This document shows, in pieces, positions 1 to 10,815 of a stretch of DNA of 64,000 bases. The first letter of the stretch is position 1; every line of letters starts with the position of its first letter. The DNA is taken from the NCBI RefSeq assembly GCF_014356525.2, contig NC_052507.1, forward strand, positions 49,825,952 through 49,889,951, given 5' to 3'. Both the position numbers and the translations under genes were made by a program. Under the pieces are notes generated by a model. That model searched no databases and was not told the origin of the DNA. It was given only the letters and a program-made list of their open reading frames with translations. The stretch is from Nilaparvata lugens (lineage: Eukaryota; Arthropoda; Insecta; Hemiptera; Delphacidae).

Positions 1-796
1 CCATATCCTTCCCAATTGAGATTTCTGAAACATGTTTCCAAGACAGCATTGAATATTTTTTACAAAGGAATGTTGCCTTGTCTTAATCCTCTTCTTACTC
101 CCATGACTTTCTCTTTTCCTCTTTAACCTCGATTTTCATTCTCTCGTAAATGAACTTGAATATTTCTAAGTATTTTCCTCTAATACCAAGTCCATAGAGT
201 GTATCTACTACAGATTTTGTTGTAACGCTATCGAACGCTTTCTCATAATCTATAAATAATAGAAACATTGGGAATTTGTAGTCTTTAGAATTTCTTATCA
301 ATTCCAATAATACAAGCATGTTGTCAAAAGTTGAAAAGTTTTTCTTGAAACCGGTCTGATTCACAGAAGTTGATCTAGTCAAATAGTTGTCTATCCTATA
401 CGTTATAACCGCAATAAACACTTTATATATACTGGATAGAAGACTTATCGGTTGATAGTTCTTTATCTCTTTCCTATCACCTTTCTTGAAAAGGAGTATC
501 AGGCTGGCTTCCAACCATATTTCTGGAATTCTTTCGAATCTAAGGCATATATTGAATAGCTTTGTTAATAGATCTATTACCGTATTTCCGCCTGCTTTCA
601 ATTCTTCATTCGATATTCGATCTGGGCTGCCTGCTTTTCCCTCCTTCAGGTGATCAATCACTCGCTTCACCTCACTTTTAAGAATCGCCGGACACTCCTC
701 ATCCTCACTCTCTCTCTCCTGCTGAACCTCGCCTCCCAAGTCGCCAATGTCGTCATTATAGAGCTTCTGATAGTAATTACAGATTATTTTCAGCAT
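1..796 (-). pseudogene. RTE-type LINE reverse transcriptase fragment
   Basis: This is the fingers and palm part of a non-LTR reverse transcriptase (RT), open from 796 down to 95. Early RT motifs are visible: GSPDRISNEELK, then LLFKKGDRKEIKNYQPISLL, then motif A LLFIDYEKAFDS with its catalytic Asp. Below 95 the protein continues in other frames (RGLRQGNIP, then IFNAVLETCFRNLNW), so there is a frameshift or stop near 45-95 and the element runs past the window edge. The YxDD box would lie outside. The spacing and wording of the motifs fit the RTE clade, whose ORF2 copies RNA into DNA at a nicked target. It overlaps by 20 nt, in another frame, the linker segment at 777-1440. Confidence 0.85.
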
Positions 797-1440
797 TCCA
801 TCTATTTGCCCTCACCTCGACTCCATCCTCATTTCTCATACAAATCATAGTATTTTTGCCAAGTTGCTGTAGCCTATTACATTGTTTGATGCTTTTCCCA
901 AATTTGATAGTTTCTTCTAGATCCGATGTTTTCCTATTGCTTGTCCATTCGTTCCATTTTCTTCTTATAAGCTTTGAGGTTTCGCTAAATTCAATCTTGT
1001 CTCTCCCAAATCGTTTTAATTTTCTTCTTTTCTCCAGTAATTTACCTAGTTCTCTTGGTATTTTCCGTTTCTTGTTCTCCTGTTCATCGCCTAGCATTTG
1101 TCTCGTTCTTTTTAGAGTGTTTGTCAATTTGCTTGTTAAAGCCTCCATATCCTCACATATATGAATAGTTTCTTCATTGAATTTCATTTCTAGTTTCTCC
1201 TCAAAAGCTAAAAGTTTCAAAACATCAGTACTCAGTCTTGTGATTTTTTTCTCATGGTACCTTCTCCGATTTTCTTTTACCCTTATTTCAATTTTAACAG
1301 GTCGGTGATCACTTCCGGTATTTATTTTGTCTTCCATATCTACATCCTGAACAATACATTTTTCATCTATGATGAAAAAATCTATTTCATTTTTAGTCTC
1401 ACCGTCGGGACTTACCCACGTCCATTTTCTTTTTCATTTT
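777..1440 (-). pseudogene. RTE-type LINE endonuclease end and linker to RT
   Basis: From 1440 to about 1340 this strand reads the end of an apurinic-type endonuclease, including WVSPDGETKNEIDFFI. The frame at 1337-777 then opens with GSDHRPVKIEI, which holds the SDH catalytic motif, and continues as the Lys/Glu-rich linker to the RT. A one-base frameshift in an A-rich run near 1405-1415 separates the two. It is the middle of the LINE whose RT lies at 1-796 and whose upstream endonuclease part is at 1487-1699. It is broken by frameshifts, so it cannot make one protein. Confidence 0.75.
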
Positions 1441-1486
1441 TCTGGTAAAACGAGTTCATAATAAACATGTTCTTTCCTTCGACGTA

Positions 1487-1699
1487 TTAGACTAGTCGCT
1501 CTCCTCGTTCGTTTCTTTTGCCATATACATATCTTCCAACACATCTCTCACCATCGTTCTTCCCTATTCTTGCATTAAGATCTCCCATAATTATATTGTA
1601 CTTGCATGGATCATTTTCTAGAGCCTCTTCAAGATCTTCATAGAACTCCTCTATTTCTTCTTCTGTAGATGCTGAAGTTGGCGCGTACACTTTGTAACA
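1487..1699 (-). pseudogene. RTE-type LINE endonuclease middle part
   Basis: The translation contains YKVYAPTSAS and then IIMGDLNARIGKN. The latter is the GDxN catalytic motif of AP-type endonucleases in LINE ORF2 proteins and in host proteins derived from them. The open frame extends up to 1804, but the part above about 1700 does not look like endonuclease. It overlaps a 55-bp stretch shared with the start of the dispersed repeat at 2431, so the LINE is broken there. The missing N-terminal third is not in this locus; a similar N-terminal piece occurs alone at 16546-16860. Confidence 0.75.
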
Positions 1700-1748
1700 T
1701 TTTGACATTTGGAGGGATGAATAAAAATTCCTATTTGAAGAAATGTAG
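1694..1748 (+). repeat. 55-bp direct repeat of the 2431 element start
   Basis: TGTAACATTTTGACATTTGG and the following 35 bases match 2431-2485 with a few substitutions. The match begins with TG and stops abruptly. It may be the leftover edge of a second LTR-like copy of the dispersed repeat that starts at 2431. Confidence 0.6.
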
Positions 1749-2430
1749 AGCCAGTAGCCAGCTGGGCAAAGCCATCTAGATTGAAAGTTGTAGCCCTCAA
1801 ACATATGTTTATGAAAAAAAGGATTGTTCCCGAAAGTTATTTATATATTGTTATTTAATGTATTTATGAGTGTTTATATATTTATTTATATGTTTTACAT
1901 TTTATTACCATTGTTTTATGCCATGTTGTTACTGAAAAAACCTCAATTGAACCAGTTACCATCAAAGCCAAAACCAATGTAGCAAAAGAGAAAAATTGTA
2001 CCTGATATATAGAAAATTATTGATATTAAGACCTAGGAATTATAATGAAGTATAAGCCCCAGAAAATTTGTACATCGAAGTTATTGTTTGAAAGAAATTT
2101 ATTATATGAGAATCAAGTGTATTATATGAAAATAGGTTGGCGACCTTGCGAGCGGCAAATTTGAAAAGTACTGTATTAAGATTGTTGTAAGAAGAGGATG
2201 TGTCCAAGATGTTATATTTGTGATAATTTTGTGTTGATAAGGAGAATTTGTTATTGTATTTGATGGAGATCTAAGGGGGGCATAAGCAGATAAGGTCTGC
2301 GAATTATTGAAATTTTTGAGAATGTTTTTGGTGGATAAATTATGGATTATGTCGATGTGTTGAAGGATGAATTTGTATTAAAAACATTGTTGATTCTCAA
2401 AATATTTTGAATTCAAATCCAGGGGCGTGT
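1749..2430. other. AT-rich stretch between the two 55-bp repeats
   Basis: No coding frame is recognisable. It holds two G-rich purine tracts, near 2272-2282 (AAGGGGGG) and 2420-2427 (CCAGGGGCG). If the flanking repeats are LTR edges, this would be the remnant of the internal region, but no PBS or pol motif could be read to support that. Confidence 0.3.
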
Positions 2431-4110
2431 GTAACGTTTTGACATTTGGAGGGATAAATAAAAATTCCTATTTGAAGAAATTTATAGGTCTAAGTGGAAT
2501 AATAGGCTAATATCACCAAAGATGACAATGTTTGAAGATAAGATAATATCAGGCATCATGGCTAAATTTATAACGGCCAAATAGAAATGAAAATTTTGCT
2601 ACCTATATAATATTATGTAAAATATTGAAAATTTGAGGTTAGGTGTAAAATATCTATTGATCGGCGACCTAATGATCAACTGAGTCACATAACATAGAAT
2701 ATAGCCAAACACCTTGGCAGAAACTTATTGTAACGAAATAGTATGCAACTTGAGGAACCAAAAAATCCACGTGGCTAATTGTTGTAATATGAGAATTAAT
2801 CTATAACCTTTAAAAAATTACTCTGCATGTAAAAAATGTATTAAAAAACCCAGACAAAATAATTTAATGTATTAAGGGAGTAGGAGGTTCCTAGGCGCAT
2901 GTATACTATAATAATTTGCATGCACCAATCAAATGGTAGCAATTGATAGGCGGTAATAGTGAGCCGATTCAAATATATTTGTATATATTTCTATGAATAA
3001 TAAGAATTTATGAATTATTGTTGTACAGTTTATGTTTTGGATATGGCCCGAAGGCAGACAAATTATCAAAGATGTAACATAAGTAATAATTTAATAGATC
3101 GGCACGAACTATTTGAGCCATGAATGGTGGAGGAACAGATTATTTAAATTTTATGTAAATTTGGAAATCGGAAGTGAAAATTGTGAATCAGAAAGGAGAA
3201 CTTCCCCACTTGCCTGCCAACCACTACCATGAGATGTCACCAGAAATTGTAGAGCGCAATATCTTACAGTACCTTTCAATAACTTAAAGTTAAATCGAAT
3301 TACTAATTTTCTCATAAGACTTTGTGATACTATTGTAAAGCAAAAGTCATTTAAATATTTTTAATCCCTTTGAAGAGACGACTTCGGCCACAAATAATCC
3401 AGGACCACCAGGAGTTTGGATCACCATCAGCAGCTCATCGAGAATCTGGCATGTGAGTGAATAATATTTGAAATAGTGATTGGGCGCCCTCAGTGATTCA
3501 AAATTAAGTAAGAAATCAAAGCTAGCTCGTCGAAAGGGTTTTAAAAATTAAGAAATTGGTAAAAATACTTGCGCAAGTTGAAAGATTGTATAAGAGGTAT
3601 TTTATTAGATAGTAACGAGTCAATTCATATATCGAAAGATACACCAACCAAAAGAATACTAAGTTCTAAGCTGATAATACAAATGTTCATATGATCATTA
3701 ATTTTTATAATATAATTTGCGATAATATAATGTAGCTCTGATTCATCAGATAAATTGATCTATCTATTTCCGTCAGGTGCCGAATCTTGCACCCTGAGAT
3801 ATATAATATATATTCATTAGAAACTATAGAAATTAATATATATTTTGATTATCGATTTGTCAATATATCATGCTCTGATTTGAGAAGTTTATATTTGAAA
3901 TAGAATTATCCAAATTGACAAGCATCAGCAAGTTGATGTCCAAGCTACATGCATATAAGTGCATATGATCATGAAGTGAAAGCACATGGTAGAGTTCCGT
4001 GCTATAGAACTCAAAAAATAGTATTAACCTGTGATATTTTATTGATTTCGTTCCTTGTTTTAATGTATATTTGTTTTTGTCGCTCTATATATTTTTGCTT
4101 TGGTTTATTT
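2431..4110 (+). repeat. Old dispersed repeat, copy 1 (LTR-like)
   Basis: This stretch aligns along its length with 38385-40120 in the same orientation. Shared landmarks include the opening (TTTTGACATT / TTTTGATACC), GAATTTGAGGTTAGG-like sequence, CCCACTTGCCTGCCA / CCCACTTGCTTGCCA, AAAGCTAGCTCRTCGAA and ACCCTGAGAT. The two copies are clearly diverged, with many indels. There is no coding frame. The TG start and a length of about 1.7 kb would suit a long LTR, but the 3' boundary is not sharp. The gypsy element begins about 90 bp further on. Confidence 0.6.
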
Positions 4111-4194
4111 TTGAGATATTTGTTAATATATGTATAAAATTTTTTATGGTGTAATATTCATTTATTCCTCGATACTATAGGATATAAGTTTTAT

Positions 4195-4198
4195 ATAT
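4195..4198 (+). repeat. Left target-site duplication of gypsy element (ATAT)
   Basis: ATAT directly abuts the LTR end TGTAAAGC, and ATAT also follows the other LTR at 16276-16279. A 4-bp duplication is typical of Ty3/gypsy integrases. The target was AT-rich, so the match is only weak proof by itself; the solo LTR with ATGT on both sides supports the 4-bp length. Confidence 0.6.
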
Positions 4199-5922
4199 TG
4201 TAAAGCTTTTCCTGGGGGAGTCACTCTCACCTCCAAGAATAGGACGATACACGTATAAAGAATCAGATGTGGAATGTAAATAGTCCCACGTTACTGGCCA
4301 AATCATGTTGTGCTGTATTCAAATGCCTCACGTTGTGTCGGCAAATTGTGTAAAGCGGTTTTACTCGCCTCACATACGTAAAGTGAATCTTGCACTGAAT
4401 CAACGGTGTTGAGGTTATAAATTTTGTAACTGCGTGCGTGGACGCTAAGTATATACCAGACTGATTGGTTCACTACAAGATTCAATACAATTGTCGGAAT
4501 CACAGGAGGCCTAAACGCTCGCTCACCCTTGATTCTTCTTATGACAGATTGTATGGTGATGAAATTTTTATAAGTAGTGTAGCGGTCGCTAAGCACTGAA
4601 TACGGATACCTTTAAACTATTACCTGTGAAGAATGAGCATATAAAATCATACAGGTCGAGCAAAAATCCCGATGTAGATAATTTACGGGACTGCATCTCT
4701 AATAAGTTCCGAAGATTAAAATAGGGTACAAGGACCAGATATCGTTCGGAATATATTTCGAGAACAGAGTCTTGTCGGGCTTTGAGCTCTATTGTAGGAA
4801 TTATATGATCTCCAGCTGCATCTGCTGTACAGTTGATGTATTCGCTCCTAAGTTGAGGTTGGTAACAGATAAAAGCTGATATATGAGCAGGTAAGGACAG
4901 AGAATAAATATCTCGATCTGACCCCACTCACTACATCCACTTAGACCTGTTCCAATATCCAGCTTACTTCAATTATTTCGATGATCGTATTCGATCGGTT
5001 CTTGATAATATAGAACGTATCAGACACAATAATTGACAGGATTAAGAAATAATCGAACTCAGAAGACGAATTAACAAAATTGAAATATATTAATATATAA
5101 TATACAATAATAACTCAATTTGTATAATTCTTAAAACTGCTTGATCTCCTAGACATAGTTCCTCTTATACAATGTACATGTGCTAGCGTATATGATAAGG
5201 CAGGTTTGTTGTCTGATAGCAGATTAACATATGTTGTTTCCAAATGATCACCCTTTTGGTGCTATTTCTATGCACTATGATTGGCTTGGACTTGCCAAAG
5301 AGATTCAATCACCATGTGGTTCAGTTGAAATAATAATTAATAATTGAATATTCTTATACAATTTTTATTATGTCTGAGACTTTTATAATTAATTTCTGCT
5401 GTTTTTATCAATAATATAATGTTCATGCTATGACCTAGTTAGTTACAATAATACTTGACATTATAATATAATTTTTTAAGTAATAAATAATTTCAACGAT
5501 AATACATACATTTTATTTTTTATTCGAAATTCTTGGTCCTTTATTGATAGTTTTTTACTTTTTAGAAATAATATTATAGCTTGCATGAATCTGGCATGAC
5601 ATTTTACAATATGTTGAATCAGTCAGCTGTGTTTGAGCTGCTTTAAAACATCTGATCAATAGTAAACAAAGTGTAACCTCAAAATTCAATGAGTAATTCA
5701 ATAAACGATTCGTGCTCAATTTGCAGAATAATTATAATTTTATTAAATAATTCTTAAGAAAATATGCAGTACAGAACGGTACTCTTATCTGATATACAGT
5801 TACTGATAAGGAAGCTTTATCGCTTGGTCGCTAACTATTCCTTTAGCAAATTCTTTCATTTCAAGAAGGTTAATCACAATTTTTCTCTCTTCCCATGAGA
5901 CTTATTTAAAAAATTCATCACA
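4199..5922 (-). repeat. 3' LTR of gypsy element (internally deleted)
   Basis: 1724 bp, bounded by TGTAAAGC at the low-coordinate end and ATCACA at the high end, matching 13703-16275. Where both exist the two LTRs are nearly identical. About 850 bp present in the other LTR (about 14600-15460) and in the solo LTR (about 60100-60950) are missing here, at about 5097-5107, so this copy has a deletion rather than the others an insertion. Small ORFs at 4303-4927 are incidental. Confidence 0.92.
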
Positions 5923-5936
5923 CAAAAGCCCCCAGG
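5923..5936 (-). other. Polypurine tract of gypsy element
   Basis: On the minus strand CCTGGGGGCTTTTG lies immediately before the 3' LTR start TGTGATG. A G-rich tract at this position primes plus-strand DNA synthesis in LTR retrotransposons. Confidence 0.7.
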
Positions 5937-7169
5937 ATATTTTGAATAGGTAATTGGGAGACGAGTCGAAACAATGACTATTTGAAAAATCCGATATTGT
6001 GATGAATACACCATTTCATCTCCTTACTTCTACAAAAACTCCACACTTAACACAAAAAACAATATATCGTGCACTTTTGGCTACGAGAAAATAAATAATT
6101 GATTGTTCCTTCCATTGGATACAACCTAAATACAATAATATTAATGAGGTCTCTTTGGATCCTTCATTAAAACAACTCCACAACTTCCATTCATGGGTGG
6201 CTTATGAGCAGACCCACAACTATAACAAATATAACAAAATTTCACATATTATCCTCTTGGGATTCAAATAATATTCGCAACAAATATAGATTTTCATCAT
6301 TTTTCCTTATTATTACAAGTTTCGACTCTTTGTTTTGGCTTTTACATAAATTGGGTGAGAATGTAATTAACTTCGGTGACTTGACAATTGTCTACCGCTT
6401 GATTCGAGCAATTCCTTTTTTATGCATAGTACGTTGTGTACAAACAGGGTTACACTTGAAGTGATTTTTGACTTTTATCAATGCTGGCTACAAATACTAT
6501 GTTTTCAGGATTATATTCATTGATTTGAATTACAATTCATGATCTTTTTAATGCAACAATAATAAATTTCATATTTGAAGGTAAGAATTTCATTTTCTTT
6601 TGAGCTTTTTAAGAGATACATTCAGATAACATAGAACATGCGCATTTCGTGCAATTTAACATAAATACATATTTTTGGTTGCATTTTTTTTTTTACTTAT
6701 ACTTTCACATTAAATAATAGATAATAATAATTAATAACGATATTGCTTTGATTCATTACAATTTCTTCTGTGATCTCGCACACATTGGCTGGCATGATGA
6801 AGAAAAATTATCGAACAGGCTTTGGTTCTGAATAGGTTTTTCTATCGATTCTGTATTTCGAGGTTATATTTACACATTTTTTCAAATAAACTTTGTTTAT
6901 TTTCTTTCCTCCTATTCACTACTAACTTCATCTTATTTCTAATTTACGATTATTTTCTGTTGATAATATAATTCTTGTTTCTGTTTTTCAGTTGTGCGGA
7001 TTGTATCAGGCGATTTTTCCTGTGATGACTGTAACACGAGGTGGATGGCTTGATCGGGTTGGTAATTTTTAAAGTTGTTTTCAGTTTCATTTACTTGACT
7101 TAAAGTTGATTTCAATTTCTTCTTTTGAAGTGAATTATTGTTTCTAGATGAGTTGAAGTTGTTTATTGG
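5937..7169 (-). other. Gypsy element 3' internal non-coding region
   Basis: About 1.2 kb between the integrase stop and the polypurine tract. AT-rich, with no minus-strand frame that looks like an envelope protein: no long frame and no signal peptide plus transmembrane pair. A plus-strand frame at 6204-6464 is not recognisable. It is treated as 3' untranslated sequence or an eroded third ORF. Confidence 0.6.
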
Positions 7170-8162
7170 TTAGGCTCTTCTGTAGGGTTTTACATTAATT
7201 ACGTTTTCCCACCAGTGATTATTGGCGTTCTCAGAATCTTGAATCTTGATAGTATTGTGTTGTGAAACGTCGGTCACTCGATGCGGTCCCGTGTAAAGAT
7301 GAAAGAATTTTTTGGTTAACTTGCCTAGGGCATCTGAAGATTTATGTGCTTTTACCAGTACTTCATCTCCGACTTCATATTTGAATTTCTTTGTAGCCTT
7401 GTCATGATATTTTTTCCTTTGTAGTGCGGATTTGTCTAACCTATTTCGAACCAATTGGTATAAGTTTGGATCAGGTTGACCAGGTTGATTTGGAAACTTG
7501 ATTAGGCTCTGAATGAATGATTCGTTTCTTGTGCCAAATATAATTTCGTGGGGAGTGTATCCGGTACTGTCACTTACACAGTTGTTTATGCAGTGTTCTA
7601 GGAATGGTACATATTTGACCCATTGTTGATGACGGTGACTGCTATATGCCCTCATAAATCTTGAAATCTCTTTCATTCTTCTTTCCACTGGGTTTGCGCT
7701 GGGAGTGTATGCTGAGACTCTTGATGTTTTAATGCTGGCTTGCTCTAAAACTTGTTTCCACTTGGCACTGCAAAAATAGGTTGCATTGTCCGACAATATG
7801 CGCTGTGGTTTACCAACTTCATTGGTCCATCTTTCGGTGATGCATCTGGCTAGTTTTTCACCAGTGATTTCACCAATAGGGAAGAACATTGTATACTTTG
7901 AGAACAAGCAGGTCAAGACAAAAATGAAGCATTTTTGGTGCATAGACTGAGGTAGTGGCCCATAGATGTCGGCTGATATTAATTCAAGTGGTTGTGAAGG
8001 CAAGATAGGTATCATTTCTCCTGCGATGTGAAAACGGTTATGTTTTGTTTTTTGACAGATGTTGCAAGCTCTTATTAACTGTGTAACTTTTTTATTCAAC
8101 CCTTTGAAGTAACAACACGTTTTCAGGGCATGTATTGTTTTCTTTATGCCAAAGTGACCAAT
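7170..8162 (-). pseudogene. Gypsy integrase domain
   Basis: Integrase inserts the cDNA into the host chromosome. The HHCC zinc-binding region spans the break: GHFGIKK lies just downstream of a TGA at about 8160 and CNIC follows at residues 12-15 of the 309-aa frame starting at 8099. The DDE catalytic core is intact by eye: D44 in SADIYGPLP, D104 in LSDNATYF, and E139 in NPVERRMKE, 35 residues apart as expected. The C-terminus has TGPHRV, like the GPF/Y module, and there is no chromodomain. It shares frame with the RNase H segment, so only the TGA separates them. Confidence 0.9.
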
Positions 8163-8903
8163 TCATTCATGTGTCTCCAAAATTACGTCCTTTTCTAGGG
8201 TGTGTGGTATGACTAGACGCCAAAAATCGGAGTTTTTATTGGCCTTATAAAATAAATGGTCGTTGAAGACAGTGTAGCGTTGTAGATACTGGTGTTCTTC
8301 TACTGGAGGGTTGGATAATTTGCGAATGAGATCTGCGATTTTGTTGTCCATTGATTGTGCGCTTTTCAATTTTTCAGATGTGAGGAGTTCGGTGTGCAGG
8401 AGCGGCGATATATTGAAGGGTAATGTCACTGGTTGATCTTCGGCTACATAGCATTGGAATGTCGTCTCATTGGCATAGGTGTCACTTCCTTCTCTGGACA
8501 AGAAATCAGTGGTTTGATTTCGTTTACCTGGCAGGTGAGTGAGTTCCAAATCAAATTCTTGTAACAACAGAAACCATCTGGACAGTCTGTTATTGGTTAA
8601 CTTGGCTGTTTTGAAGAAAGTCAGGTACTTATGGTCCGTGTTAACAAAAATCTTTTGGCCTAACAACAACGTTCTATATTTCTTGCATACTTCGACAATG
8701 CTAAGCAGTTCCTTTTCTGTGACTGTGTACTTCTTCTGGGCTGCATTCATAGTCTTGCTAAAAAATGCTATGACTCCTTTTTCTCCTTTCTCATCATATT
8801 GAAAAATTTCCGCACCCAAGGCATAATCCGATGCGTCAACATTTATATGAAAAGGTTGGTTTAAATTTGGATGATTCAACATAACAGCTTTCAAAAAAAG
8901 CAT
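8163..8903 (-). pseudogene. Gypsy RNase H and connection domain
   Basis: A 246-aa segment of the pol polyprotein. RNase H removes the RNA strand during reverse transcription. Catalytic positions are visible as NVDASDYALGA, the Glu in YTVTEKELL and the Asp in NTDHK. DFLSRE marks the usual end of the domain. Its upstream junction with RT is a one-base expansion in a run of T near 8903, which shifts frame. Its downstream end is a TGA at the start of the integrase zinc finger. Both breaks look like decay rather than regulated signals. Confidence 0.9.
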
Positions 8904-9168
8904 CCTTCAACTGGTTGAAAATTTCATCTTCTTTGAGCCCCCATGTCCATGGTTTAGATGATGATAGAACGTGACTCAGTTGTGCTGTATAGTGAGACAT
9001 CTGTTTATTGAAGCGACGGTAGAATTATAGGAAACCAATAAAACGTTGAAGCTGTTTACGGCTTGATGGAGATGGAAAGTTTTTTATAGCTGCTAACTTG
9101 TCAATGTCTTGCATGATACCTTTATCAGTTATGATGTGCCCGAGGTATTTGACCTTCTTGGCAAAAAA
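8904..9168 (-). pseudogene. Gypsy RT thumb segment with stop codons
   Basis: Reading on in the protease-RT frame beyond the TAA at 9166-9168 gives FFAKKVKYLGH and then LQRFIGFL, typical of the RT region after the YVDD box. A second TAA interrupts it near 9028. The frame then runs to the T-run frameshift near 8903. Homology therefore continues through two nonsense mutations. Confidence 0.8.
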
Positions 9169-10707
9169 TTAACATTTTGATAATTTTAGTTTCATACCAC
9201 ATTTTATTAATCTACCGAATACTACATCAAGGTGTTGAATATGCTCTGCCACACTCTGTGATGAAATAATTGCATCGTCAACGTAAAGAGCGCAAAAATC
9301 TGAAATGTCTTCACCAATTGACTGTCTTAGGCAGCGTATAAATATAGCCTTTGCGTTTCTAATTCCAAAGGCAAGTCGGGTGAACCTGAGATTTCGGCCA
9401 TTGAAGAGGAAGGACAGGTAATCCCGAGACTCTTCTGCCACTTGTACCTGCCAGTATCCAGCGCTGAGGTCGACGGTGGAGTATATGGTCTTGCCATGGA
9501 ACGTCTGCAACACCTGATCGATCTGGGCGGGAGCTTCACGGTCGTCATCGAGAATCATGTTCAGCTGGCGGGCGTCAAGACAGAGTCGGGTGGAGCCGTC
9601 CTTCTTCGAAACGCAGGTAATAGGCAAACTATAATGCGAGGTGGATGGTTCGATAATGCCTAGTCTTTCCATCCTATCTATTTCTGCAGCTGCTGCTTGA
9701 CGATGAGCGAAGGGGATGGGATAAGATTTTCTATAATAAGACTCATGTGGTTTGACTTCCAATTTGCACTGAAAATGGTTTGCCAATCCCGGCTGTTCTG
9801 AAAATACTGCACGATTTTTTATGAACATTTCTTTCATGGATTGTTTGATTGCGAGCCCACATTCAGAATTGTTATCAATTTCATTCAACAATTTTTTCAT
9901 CAAAATGTCAGTTTCATCTGGTGTTTCATTTTCCGAACTATAGTCATCCACTGAATCATGATTTATTATCTCGCTCTCCTCACTTTGTTTATATTTCATC
10001 CTGTATTCTTTTTCAGGAATGTAATCTTCAACGATGTGGTATCTCACTACTTTTACATCTCCCGCATTGACCTTTAATACTATCTGAGTATTGATACTAA
10101 TCCGGTTGCTATTGTCGATTAATTGCAGTTCGAGATTTTTGAAATCTATATTTGGATTATAGTGGGCTAAGAAATCAGCACCAATAATAATGTGTGGTCC
10201 ATTTGCAGGCAATACCAGGAAGGAGTATGGGAAACACTTTCCTTTGACTTGGATCTCCAGGAGGCATTGTTTAGATATTTGGAGGCGACGTCCTGGTGTG
10301 ACACCTGATAGGTAGGTTGATGTTAATGGTAATGTGGCTATTTCTGTTATGTTTTTTAGGCGGGAATATGAGTCATTCTGGATGAGACTGACTTGTGATC
10401 CAGTATCTATGAGAGCTTTGAATTGTAGGCTGGCTATTTGTATAGTAATATAGGTTTGAAAATGTTTGTGTATTTCTTGAATGCTGGAGTTTTCTTCTTC
10501 TAGCAAGGTTTCTCTGATGTTATTATATAGCGCAGTAGGACGTGTAGATTCTTTTCCTGTATCTGGATCGGTGAGGTTGTCTAGATTTTCCATTTTATTC
10601 GTTTTTTCAGGTTGGGTAGGCTTAAACCGTATAGAGCGGCAACGGCGGTAGATTCCTCTGAGTTTCGGTTTCTTGCCTTGGACTATTTCGACTGGCGGGG
10701 GTGACAT
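9169..10707 (-). pseudogene. Gypsy protease and reverse transcriptase
   Basis: A 512-aa open frame. The aspartic protease has FKALIDTGSQVSLI (active site about residues 101-103) and the flap-side IIIGADFL (about 172-179). RT follows: PIPFAHRQAAAAEIDRM, VSKKDGSTRLCLDARQLN, motif A YSTVDLSAGYWQV and the active site LYVDDAII (about 474-481). It stops at a TAA where family members continue. The frame is the same as gag and is open from the gag stop at 10810 to the Met at 10707, so pol is probably made as a gag extension rather than from that Met. Expected role: processing the polyprotein and copying the genomic RNA. Confidence 0.92.
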
Positions 10708-10800
10708 ATCAGTATTTTTGATTGGCGGTTGTTCTTCTGCTAATTGATTATCATTTCTTTCAGTGTGTAAACAAGTGATGGGCGACTGTGGCGGGTGATT

Positions 10801-10815
10801 TCCATATAGTCAGGT
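10801..10815 (-). promoter_or_regulatory. UGA-CUA at gag/pol junction, possible readthrough site
   Basis: The gag frame ends ACC TGA CTA TAT on the minus strand, and the same frame stays open through 33 codons into the protease-RT ORF. UGA followed by CUA is a context known to favour stop-codon readthrough. The alternative is an ordinary nonsense mutation in a fused gag-pol. Confidence 0.45.

Noticed and set aside
4303..4927. 97-aa and 112-aa minus frames, repeated at 13807-14154
   Set aside because: They lie inside LTR copies, with stops differing between copies; no coding evidence.
5937..7169. Possible envelope gene of the gypsy element
   Set aside because: No long minus-strand frame, signal peptide, cleavage site or transmembrane segment is visible.
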